Shown in pieces: positions 4,850 to 11,503 of a DNA stretch of 11,503 nucleotides. The notes below the pieces were generated by a model. That model did no database searches and had not been told where the DNA came from. It saw nothing but the letters and a program-made list of their open reading frames with translations. Within the stretch, counting starts at the first letter, position 1. Each line of letters starts with the position of its first letter. The position numbers and the translations under genes are program-made. The stretch lies in the NCBI GenBank assembly GCA_013180565.1, contig QBUN01000368.1, forward strand, positions 1 through 11,503, written 5' to 3'. The DNA comes from Candidatus Methanophaga sp. GoMg3.2. Lineage in GTDB: Archaea; Halobacteriota; Syntropharchaeia; Alkanophagales; Methanospirareceae.

Positions 4850-7800
4850 TTAGAAATATATAAGTTCCCATAATCCAATCAATTCAACGATATTATCCCT
4901 ATCTATTTGTGAAAGGTCGAACCGGTTCATTATACAATCTTTGAAATTTCTGATGATCTGGGGAGTCCGTCTTCCAGTTGTGAGAGTAGTTAATAAATTC
5001 AGAAATAACCAATTGCGATCTTCTTTTTGAATTCGTTCTTTCCAGAGTGAGGATGTGAAATCAACACTCACATTAAATGCAGATGGTTCATCAGAGTGTT
5101 TTTCGCTGAGAATATCTAAAACATTCGTAAATGGATACTCAAGTTTCCACTTTGCTTCTTTTGCTGCTTCTATCAAGACTCCAGAATTGATACTTGTATG
5201 ATAATAACGAAGATTGACCAAATCAATAATCATCTTATCATACTTTCCTTTTTCAAGAACATTCCTATTCATACAATCCATCAACAAAATTTGAGTCCAC
5301 ACCCCCTCGGTGTTAAATGATTTTTTTGCAATGGTTCGAAGTAGCCCATCATCAGAATATAGGATATTACCATTTTGGCTTGCAATAAGGATGGTATCTA
5401 TAAAAGATTGACCAAATAAGCTATCATATTCTCTTTTTTGCGATCTTTTCATGTTAAGAGCTGCTTTACATGGAATAATTTCGCAATTTGCTCTAACCCA
5501 ACTAAGCATCTCTTCAAATTTCTCAAGTGTCTTCTGAACTAATTTGGGGCTAACCTCGTGTGGGATTACATTTTCGTCTCCCTTTTCAAGACTTAGGAAA
5601 CTTTTTGATCGTATTCCTTTTTGCTCCATTATTGCATTTTGGATTACATCTACCGTTGATTGAGCAACTCCCAATTTCCCAAAATTATCGATAATGAGAT
5701 TCCCTGCCTTTAATTCCGTGATCGTTGCAATGGATATAGGATCAATGATAAGTTTAACGTTTGTTTTGATCAGAGAAGATGCATGGTTTCTTTCTTCAGT
5801 AGTTCCAATAGTGCAATATATACATAAATCCAAACTTTTTATAAAAGAGTACCAAATATCGAAGACGTTTTTCTGAATATAATTCGCAAAACCACCAACT
5901 GTTAGTTTTCTATTTTTGTAGTATCTTAAAAGATTTTCATACATTTCATTATTTTTTCTTACCAGATTTTCGATTTTTTTAAATCCCTCTGGAGAAATGG
6001 CATCTTGTTCATCTTTTCCGAGAGAGATCATCCATAATCCAGTACTGTTTGGAAATAGTTGATTAAATTGATTTGAACTTTTTTGAAATGCGTAAATATA
6101 TTTATTCTCGATTTTTGATATTTTAAGAATTTCCTCAGAGATCGGTGATGTGTATGAGATCGTGTCCCCTACTGAATGCCCCAATAGTTTTTGAGAGAGT
6201 GGATGGTCTATGTTTAGTTCTTTCTGCCCCATGTCTGCATTTTTTCTATTCTCAATAATGTGGTGTCGTGCCACTCCGGATTGATCTTCGATCCACACCA
6301 CCGTGTCAGCATCTACCCTTGTTGGGCGGTCGAGCCAGTCTTCGTTTTCATTATTAAGTATTGCGTTAATGTAAATCAAATGTGCTTGATCGTTATCAAA
6401 AAATTTTCTTCTGATTTTATATAATATTTCAATAGATTTCTTAACTAAGCCTCTCTGACCAAACAGGTGGGCAATCTTGATACCATTTTCGAAGGAGAAT
6501 GAATCAATATCAAATCGCAACTTTAAAAATTCATCAACTGCATCTAAATTGTCGCAACGCAGGTTTAACACCGCCAAATTCAATTTCATATCAAAGTCGT
6601 CTGGGAATTCTTCAATATACGCCTCATATACTTTTTTTGCTTCTGATAGATCACCAATTTCATGATATATAGCAGATTCGATTTGTGAAATATGCGGTAT
6701 TTGACCATACTCCTCTCTCAGGAATTTGCATATCTTAAGGGCTTTTCCAATTTCGCCACAGCGATAATAAGACTCAACAATTCTGTGTGTCAATTCAGTA
6801 TTTTGAGTGCTATCTACAAACTTTTCATAGATTGATTTTGCCTCATCAAACGATTCGAGAATAAAAAATTCATCCGCCAATTCAACCAGATGTTGGGTAG
6901 TTGAAGATTCAGATATCCCGCTTTTGGCGTTATTAAGAATCGAGATAGCTCCATCAGTGTTCCCTGATTGTCTCATCACATGAGATAAATCAACAATTCT
7001 CTGAATGTTGGCTGGATCTTCTTTTAAACGTGTTTCACAGATTTTTTGTGCTTTATCGTAATCACCAAGATCAAGATAAATGTTGATGAGAATTCTGTAT
7101 AGTTTATCTTTTTCATTAGAAGATATATTCATTCTTAAAAATTTATTTATTTCATTAATAGCGTTAGCGTTCTCGAATTTTTCTGATTTTCGCAATGATT
7201 CAAGATATAGCGATAGCACACCTGGCTGTTCTGTTACCCCTATAATATCTTTCAGTAAATGTATCGCCTTTTCATATTCTCCATTCTCAAACTCCGACAA
7301 TGCTTTAAAATAAATATTGGTTGGGTTCGAGGAATCTAAATTGAAAGCATCATCAATATCCTTTTCATGTCCTTTAGGATCGTTTAAAAGGCGCTTAGCG
7401 ATTCCTCTATTGACCAACCAATGTGTGTGCAATTTTTGAAGTTTCAGATCAATCAGGGTGTTCCATGAGTATGTAAATAATTCAACAGATCTTGTCAATA
7501 GTTCTTTCTGGCATGCATTCAACTGATATCCAGGAATGGTGGTGTGATCGGTTAGTACCATTTGAAGTAGTACAGACCCAAGAAGAGCTCTTATATCGGG
7601 GATGTTCTCGATCTCATTTTTAATAGATATTTCCAACCATTTTTTCGCTCGATTAAGATCGCCCTTGTTATAAGCATAGTTCCCAATCACATGGGCTACG
7701 TCCTGAGTCTCTTTCACGTATTCGGGGATCTCTGAAATCACCTTTTTGATTTCTTCGTCACTTGATGTTGCTTGGATAATAATTGAATATGCACGAGAAC

Positions 7801-8725
7801 TGGTGGGATTGTTGTTGTTTAATACATTAGACGCTAATTCTTTTGCTTTTGAAGATTCACCCAATAACAGATAGCCAAACGCAGCATTCTCGATTGCTTT
7901 TTCGTCATCTGGATTATATTGTAATGCCTCAATAAACTTTTTTCCCGCTTCATGATATCTATTTAGATGTAAATTTGCCGCTCCTTCATGAGTTAAAATG
8001 CGATATTGAACAACTGGTGTCGTATTTAACCATACCCGCTTCTTCAGATCGCCGAGATATTTCAGTGCAACAGAGGGGTTATTTTCTTTTATGAATTCTC
8101 TAATTTGATCCAATTCTGCTTGATGCTCATTCGCAAGATGTTCGTTTGCAACATCTTGGACTGATAATGATAATTTGTCAACTTTCGAGTCTACTAACGA
8201 AATTGAAGATGTGATTTTATCTCCATATTCTTTCATTTCTTTATGTATTTTAGCATTCGATAAATGTCCATAATGCCTTTCGAATACCCCTGGATGTTTT
8301 ATTGATAGGTCTCGAATATCATCCCAAAAAAATACATCAACAGAAAACAAACCTTTTTTATGGTGTTCTTCGGTAATTTTCCGAGCCAATTCTTGAATTT
8401 TTTGATCACGCTGCCCGGTCGTAGCGACAATAAATTTTGAAAGAGGGGGGGTGAAAGTTTTTGCTTTTTCTACCTCGTCTTTCAATTCTTTACTTTTGAT
8501 AGTTTTTTCTGAATAGTTATCTTTTCCTTTGCACTGGATACCTGCCAAATCAGTTCCCTCATCGGGTCTTCCATAAATATCAACACCATGCTGTGGTTGA
8601 CCTTGCCGTCCATTTTTTCGTGTTTCTGGATAGTTCCATATACTTCTCCATAAATCCCAACATAGTGTCTCAAAATCCTGCCAATTTTTGGGGGGTGGTA
8701 TCTGTGAATTTGATATTCCAATCAT
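4850..8725 (-). CDS. Giant Mrr-like nuclease - TPR - GreA/B-C - PIN protein, probable conflict/defence effector
   Basis: This is a 1291-residue protein. Residues about 15-150 form an Mrr-like PD-(D/E)XK nuclease: the FETLCWDLW helix, HGVDIYG with Asp49, GIQCKGKD with the Q-x-K pair (Gln64, Lys66), then FIVATT and VFFWDDI. This module is typical of N-terminal effectors in anti-phage proteins. Residues about 200-790 are helical repeats with many TPR signatures (e.g. NRYHEAGKKFIEALQYNPD, GDYDKAQKICE). Residues about 800-880 match the GreA/GreB C-terminal domain (WIEDQSG, HPLSQKLLGHSVGDTI). Residues about 965-1155 are PIN-like (KLIIDPISIATITEL, SFIDTILIAS, LYSDDGLLRTIA), then a helical tail. There is no NTPase. 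The start is set by AGGGAGA 8 nt upstream. TPR-GreAB-C-PIN combinations are known as predicted conflict proteins; activity here is inferred. Confidence 0.93.
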   Translation of the reverse strand: MIGISNSQIPPPKNWQDFETLCWDLWRSIWNYPETRKNGRQGQPQHGVDIYGRPDEGTDLAGIQCKGKDNYSEKTIKSKELKDEVEKAKTFTPPLSKFIVATTGQRDQKIQELARKITEEHHKKGLFSVDVFFWDDIRDLSIKHPGVFERHYGHLSNAKIHKEMKEYGDKITSSISLVDSKVDKLSLSVQDVANEHLANEHQAELDQIREFIKENNPSVALKYLGDLKKRVWLNTTPVVQYRILTHEGAANLHLNRYHEAGKKFIEALQYNPDDEKAIENAAFGYLLLGESSKAKELASNVLNNNNPTSSRAYSIIIQATSSDEEIKKVISEIPEYVKETQDVAHVIGNYAYNKGDLNRAKKWLEISIKNEIENIPDIRALLGSVLLQMVLTDHTTIPGYQLNACQKELLTRSVELFTYSWNTLIDLKLQKLHTHWLVNRGIAKRLLNDPKGHEKDIDDAFNLDSSNPTNIYFKALSEFENGEYEKAIHLLKDIIGVTEQPGVLSLYLESLRKSEKFENANAINEINKFLRMNISSNEKDKLYRILINIYLDLGDYDKAQKICETRLKEDPANIQRIVDLSHVMRQSGNTDGAISILNNAKSGISESSTTQHLVELADEFFILESFDEAKSIYEKFVDSTQNTELTHRIVESYYRCGEIGKALKICKFLREEYGQIPHISQIESAIYHEIGDLSEAKKVYEAYIEEFPDDFDMKLNLAVLNLRCDNLDAVDEFLKLRFDIDSFSFENGIKIAHLFGQRGLVKKSIEILYKIRRKFFDNDQAHLIYINAILNNENEDWLDRPTRVDADTVVWIEDQSGVARHHIIENRKNADMGQKELNIDHPLSQKLLGHSVGDTISYTSPISEEILKISKIENKYIYAFQKSSNQFNQLFPNSTGLWMISLGKDEQDAISPEGFKKIENLVRKNNEMYENLLRYYKNRKLTVGGFANYIQKNVFDIWYSFIKSLDLCIYCTIGTTEERNHASSLIKTNVKLIIDPISIATITELKAGNLIIDNFGKLGVAQSTVDVIQNAIMEQKGIRSKSFLSLEKGDENVIPHEVSPKLVQKTLEKFEEMLSWVRANCEIIPCKAALNMKRSQKREYDSLFGQSFIDTILIASQNGNILYSDDGLLRTIAKKSFNTEGVWTQILLMDCMNRNVLEKGKYDKMIIDLVNLRYYHTSINSGVLIEAAKEAKWKLEYPFTNVLDILSEKHSDEPSAFNVSVDFTSSLWKERIQKEDRNWLFLNLLTTLTTGRRTPQIIRNFKDCIMNRFDLSQIDRDNIVELIGLWELIYF

Positions 8726-8733
8726 TCTTATAA

Positions 8734-8740
8734 TCTCCCT
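8734..8740 (-). promoter_or_regulatory. Ribosome-binding site of the 1291-residue gene
   Basis: AGGGAGA on the - strand, 8 nt before the ATG at 8725. It is a strong site and fixes the start. Confidence 0.6.
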
Positions 8741-8777
8741 ATATCCAGAGGTTATACTAAAACTATATGGGGTTTTT

Positions 8778-8790
8778 ACCTTATAAAACT
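8778..8790 (-). promoter_or_regulatory. TATA-box candidate for the 1291-residue gene
   Basis: On the - strand agttttataaggt, about 60 nt before the start codon. Transcription starting about 25 nt downstream would leave a leader of roughly 33 nt carrying the AGGGAGA site. Confidence 0.4.
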
Positions 8791-8793
8791 GCT

Positions 8794-8811
8794 GTGTGCA
8801 ATAGTGTACAC
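8794..8811. promoter_or_regulatory. Operator-like imperfect inverted repeat upstream of the TATA box
   Basis: gtgtgca-atag-tgtacac: 7-bp arms that match at six of seven positions, with a 4-bp spacer. It lies directly upstream of the TATA candidate on the - strand, where an activator or repressor dimer could act. Confidence 0.35.
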
Positions 8812-8874
8812 GTTTTTATCGATAAATTATCCTCTTACATAGTGGATATCATTTTAAATCCATTCGATTTCACT

Positions 8875-10324
8875 TCAAAATCTATTGCATCTCTCCTTCC
8901 ACCCCTCGATATCCTCTGCTTTCACCACATTGATCGCCTCGCCCCTAAAGTCCCCAGTCACCGTACCCATCCGTTCCTCGTTCCAGCCACCCTCACGCTG
9001 AAATATAGGAAGACTATCAAAATCCGCTTTATCTATAGTGAGATTTGCGATTAGATGTGCCCTTATCCGTTCCAGCCATCTCATTTGATTATCAGTAAAT
9101 GTCGTCCCTGCTTTTATTCTTAATTCCGAGAGCGCTTCTGTGTTCCAGTCCGCGGGTCTATCCAGGAGTATTTCAATTGCTTCTATGTGCTCCGGGTTCT
9201 CCTTGACATATCGAGAGAACGCAACTAAATAATCCTCGGGCTTCCAGAGTGTACCATCATGTTACCGCAACAACCATTCTGATGATACTTCGTCCTGTGT
9301 TTCGTATGACACAATAAAGCCTCGTTTTGGTCTCGGATAGTTAACAAGTAAGTCCTGGAACTCAGGATCTCTAAGAATATTCAGAACATTAACAAAATCA
9401 TTCTCAATTCGTTGCGGTAAATCACGTGCAAAGCTTTTCATAAATACTCAAAAAGCCCGCCATTGAAACAATCGAAGACGGTAAAATGTGTTTTGTTTAT
9501 TTCATCTCTGCAAATGTCCACGAGCGTATCACAATGTGACGTGTGCTACTAATCATTAGCACCAAAAATCAATGTCTTTGGAAAATGACCATAAATCCGC
9601 TCGTGCTCCTGTGCGTATTTCGCAATCTCTTTCACTATCTTCCTGTTGCTGTCTGGTGACGTAACTTTTTGCTTGATTTCCGAAGTATCAAATTCTCGTT
9701 CATCTTCTAACGTATCCAATGAATCCTGTCCTGTCTCAGTGTCAATTAACCCAACCGTTTCCCCTTCGCTCAGAAAATTGGTATGTCAACTTGAGTGGCA
9801 TCGCTTTCATCATCCGTGTCTTGATCTGTAGCTTCAAAAGAATTCTGCCAGCCGAATAAGTTCACTCTCATCCTCTGGATTGTGCATACGTATACGAACG
9901 CATGACCTGGTTGGGGATCAGTCAAATAACTATTAGGTAAAACTTGTGGGTTAAATGCTTCCCCATCCTCAAAATCACCCTTTTGAAATCGCTGAGAATA
10001 ATAAATAAAAGGTACTCGAAACCCATCGAACTCAAATGTGGGTTCTCTGACCCCTTGCGCATATCGTTGTGCTCGAACAAGAACATTTTGAGGGTCTGTA
10101 CCTAATTTCTTTGCTTCTACAAGGGCAATTATCTGTCCCTGATCTACAAGTGCGTAGTCAACAGGACCGTTTGAAGTTGGATATTCCTCAATAGCATGAG
10201 ATAGAGATGAGCTCAAAGGTTTTGTTTCATGGTATTTTATAAGTTTCCAGCCGATGGCTTCAAGTTTAGGGTCAATGCGCCGCTTTCGTGTTTCCTGTTC
10301 TGTTTCTTCTGTCATACAGACCAT
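8875..10324 (-). pseudogene. hsdR: HsdR type I restriction subunit, collapsed by multiple deletions and stops
   Basis: Five or more collinear blocks of HsdR are readable. Block 1 (10324-~9998) is the N-terminal nuclease domain, including the GPVDYAL and ALVEAKK catalytic motifs. Block 2 (~9997-9776) resumes at YSQRFQ…LPNSYLTDPQPGHAFVYVCTIQRM to DIPI; helicase motif I is gone. Block 3 (9773-9549) starts LSEGETV and ends FPKTLIFGAND; the DECH box is gone and the frame has shifted. After two stops (9546-9551) it continues HTSHCDTLVDICRDE and jumps to KTHFTVFDCF at about 9500. Block 4 (9435-9118) is ARDLPQRI…DLLVNYPRP…EWLLR, a TAA at 9262-9264, then KPEDYLVAF to ALSELR. Block 5 (~9117-8875) is the C-terminus RWLERIRAHLIANLTI…FDSLPIF. 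Intact HsdR has roughly 800-1000 residues. It cannot act as a DNA translocase. Confidence 0.93.
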
Positions 10325-10441
10325 ATCCCATAGATAATTAGTATTCGCTCAGCCATGATAAAGGTATGAGGAGTGAGTTTTATGAGTTGCCAGTAGTCAA
10401 GCCCATGAAATCTAAAACATGACACCTGCCCCAATACATTT

Positions 10442-10921
10442 TCACTTTTTGCGGCCCTTTTTTTGACGTAAGATTTCCTGAATATCCGGCGGCAGCGACC
10501 GCAGGTCAACGATCATCTCATCCACCATCACTAGATTGGAAACAGGATTGCTTTCCTGCATGTGTGTTGTGGAAAACTCCTTATCCCAGTATCCCATTTT
10601 GAACATATCACGGATAATCTTTGCTTTCTGAGAGACAGTACTTTTGGATGTACCGAAGTAATCGGAGATGTCGGCAGCGCCTACATAAGGCCCGAAATTC
10701 GGATCAAAGAGGAAGTTGATGCTGCCCAGGGCATGGATTACTGCCGCAGCCCAGATCTCCATCCGACCGGAAAGGAAAGGCACATTCCGCTTGCGTGACA
10801 TTTTCCGTATTAGTTTCTCGCATAACTGCTTGTACTCTTCATCTACAGACGCATCACAAAATCCCGCGGTCATCGCAATAAGTTTTTGCATCCTTTGCTC
10901 GATGAGGTCTTTATCACCCAT
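10442..10921 (-). CDS. DUF6398-like protein
   Basis: The protein has 159 residues when started at the ATG at 10921. This start is preferred over the GTG four codons upstream because AGGTGGT, an archaeal-type ribosome-binding site, lies about 7 nt before it and would itself contain the GTG. It shows the recognisable order FCDASVDEEYKQLCEKL, KRNVPFLSGRMEIWAAAVIHALGS, NFLFD, then DISDYFGTSKSTVSQKAKIIRD. The last stretch looks like a helix-turn-helix (…FGTSKSTVS…), so DNA binding is plausible. I recall this as the DUF6398 family of unknown function, often found next to mobile or defence genes. It precedes the hsdR pseudogene on the same strand, 117 bp apart. It appears intact; function is not known. 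Confidence 0.83.
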   Translation of the reverse strand: MGDKDLIEQRMQKLIAMTAGFCDASVDEEYKQLCEKLIRKMSRKRNVPFLSGRMEIWAAAVIHALGSINFLFDPNFGPYVGAADISDYFGTSKSTVSQKAKIIRDMFKMGYWDKEFSTTHMQESNPVSNLVMVDEMIVDLRSLPPDIQEILRQKKGRKK

Positions 10922-10980
10922 GGTTCTTACCACCTGTTAGTTGTTGTCCTATTTACTATTCTATTATTGATTGTGAACAA

Positions 10981-10995
10981 TTTTATATAACTTTA
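10981..10995 (-). promoter_or_regulatory. TATA-box candidate for the DUF6398-like gene
   Basis: On the - strand aaagttatataaaa, centred about 65 nt upstream of the ATG at 10921. This suggests a leader of about 35-40 nt that contains the AGGTGGT site. Confidence 0.45.
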
Positions 10996-11110
10996 GTATA
11001 TCAAATATCCAAACACATAAAATTGAGATAGAACCTTTTTACACATCCTGCTCCAAAATGCTATTCCGATTTCTCCAGGAGATGTTATATTCATCGGCGA
11101 ATATATACAT

Positions 11111-11130
11111 AAAAGGATATATTTATATAA
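11111..11130 (+). promoter_or_regulatory. BRE/TATA promoter candidate for the cofH-like gene
   Basis: aaaagg (BRE-like) followed by atatatttatataa on the + strand, about 55 nt before the ATG at 11180. The leader would be about 30 nt. No clear ribosome-binding site precedes the ATG. Confidence 0.5.
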
Positions 11131-11179
11131 TCGGGTAATAGACTATAACTATATTATCAAATATTAGTGCAACACAGAA

Positions 11180-11503
11180 ATGGTGGAATGGACACCGAAA
11201 AATATTGAAGAACTTTTTGAACTGGACCTCCATGAGCTTGGGGAAGTTGCAGATTCTATCAATCGGCGGAATGGAAACACGGTAACGTTCGTTGTTAACA
11301 GACATATAAACTATACGAATATATGCGTTTCTCGATGTCCGCTCTGCGTTTCTACCGCGATGTTGGAGCTAGTGATGCGTATTTTATGCGCGTTGAGGAG
11401 GTGCTTGATAAAGTTGCAGAAGCGGTAAAAATGGGTGCTACTGAGCTTCATATTGTCGGTGCACTCAATCCGGAAATGAGCATAGAATACTTTGAGGCAA
11501 TTT
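11180..11503 (+). pseudogene. cofH: CofH-type F420 synthesis radical SAM enzyme, N-terminal part, frameshifted
   Basis: CofH, with CofG, makes the deazaflavin core (FO) of coenzyme F420 from tyrosine and a pyrimidine precursor. The frame from ATG 11180 gives LFELDLHELGEVADSI, TVTFVVNRHINYTNICVSRC and PLC: NRHINYTNIC with C-x3-C-x2-C is the CofH-type 4Fe-4S/SAM motif. Right after the third Cys the original frame turns to nonsense and stops at 11428. The +2 frame continues the family perfectly: FYRD, then DAYFMRVEEVLDKVAEAVKM, then ELHIVGALNPEMSIEYFEA, to the window end. Restoring one base at about 11348-11349 (tgcg-tttc to tgc-gct-ttc) would give the expected C-A-F-Y-R-D. It is either a fresh pseudogene or a sequencing error. 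The 3' end is outside the window. Confidence 0.87.

Noticed and set aside
8482..8721. 79-codon - strand ORF inside the start of the giant gene
   Set aside because: It overlaps the Mrr-like nuclease domain in a different frame and has no support.
8767..9054. 95-codon + strand ORF opposite the end of hsdR
   Set aside because: It is antisense to the conserved HsdR C-terminal block (RWLERIRAHLIANLTI) and contains no motif.
9770..10324. Reading the 184-codon ORF as a complete stand-alone restriction endonuclease
   Set aside because: It fuses the HsdR N-terminal domain straight to a segment that normally follows the Walker A region, and HsdR blocks continue downstream in order, so it is part of a broken hsdR.
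10312..10509. 65-codon - strand ORF spanning the gap between the DUF6398-like gene and hsdR
   Set aside because: Half of it is a shadow of the DUF6398-like gene in another frame. The rest (…GLDYWQLIKLTPHTFIMAER…) shows no family I can recognise and no ribosome-binding site.
1..11503. CRISPR array or tRNA/rRNA gene
   Set aside because: No regularly spaced repeats and no cloverleaf or rRNA-like stretch were seen on either strand.

Overview
The window looks archaeal, most likely a methanogen or an anaerobic methane-oxidising relative. The reasons are a CofH-type F420-cofactor gene at the right edge, TATA/BRE-like promoter elements (A-rich BRE followed by TATA) before several genes, a small double-cluster ferredoxin, and many MNT/HicB-type small genes. 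This placement is inference; no rRNA, tRNA or CRISPR array is visible.

Layout from left to right. (1) 1-~972: the right-hand part of an IS1634/IS4-like insertion sequence on the + strand, cut by the window edge. It has removed the C-terminus of a small conserved gene (961-1218). (2) 961-2233, all on the - strand: a row of small genes read right to left. They are a HicB-like protein, a 2[4Fe-4S] ferredoxin, an overlapping 37-codon ORF, an MNT nucleotidyltransferase (antitoxin type), a 19-codon ORF and the truncated conserved gene. (3) 2373-4157, - strand: a 594-residue protein with a PD-(D/E)XK-like nuclease core and a C-terminal EF-Tu-domain-2-like beta-barrel. (4) 4172-4790: a scar holding a + strand C-terminal fragment of an MqnC/CofH-type radical SAM enzyme that abuts a - strand fragment of an HsdM DNA methylase. 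(5) 4850-8725, - strand: a 1291-residue protein made of an Mrr-like nuclease, a long TPR array, a GreA/GreB C-terminal-like domain and a PIN-like domain. (6) 8875-10324, - strand: an HsdR (type I restriction) pseudogene in at least five pieces, from which almost every helicase motif has been deleted. (7) 10442-10921, - strand: a DUF6398-like protein. (8) 11180-11503, + strand: the start of cofH, frameshifted directly after the radical-SAM cysteine motif.

The picture is a decayed defence island. A type I restriction operon has collapsed (hsdR in pieces, only a stub of hsdM, no hsdS seen). Between its remains stands an apparently intact giant nuclease-TPR-GreAB-C-PIN protein, and a second intact nuclease protein follows on the same strand. 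Both intact proteins combine a restriction-type nuclease with a domain borrowed from gene-expression machinery (GreA/B C-terminal domain; EF-Tu beta-barrel). They are the best candidates for an undescribed or poorly described conflict system. The link between the two is inference from order, strand and domain logic only. All family assignments come from recognising motifs by eye; nothing was searched.
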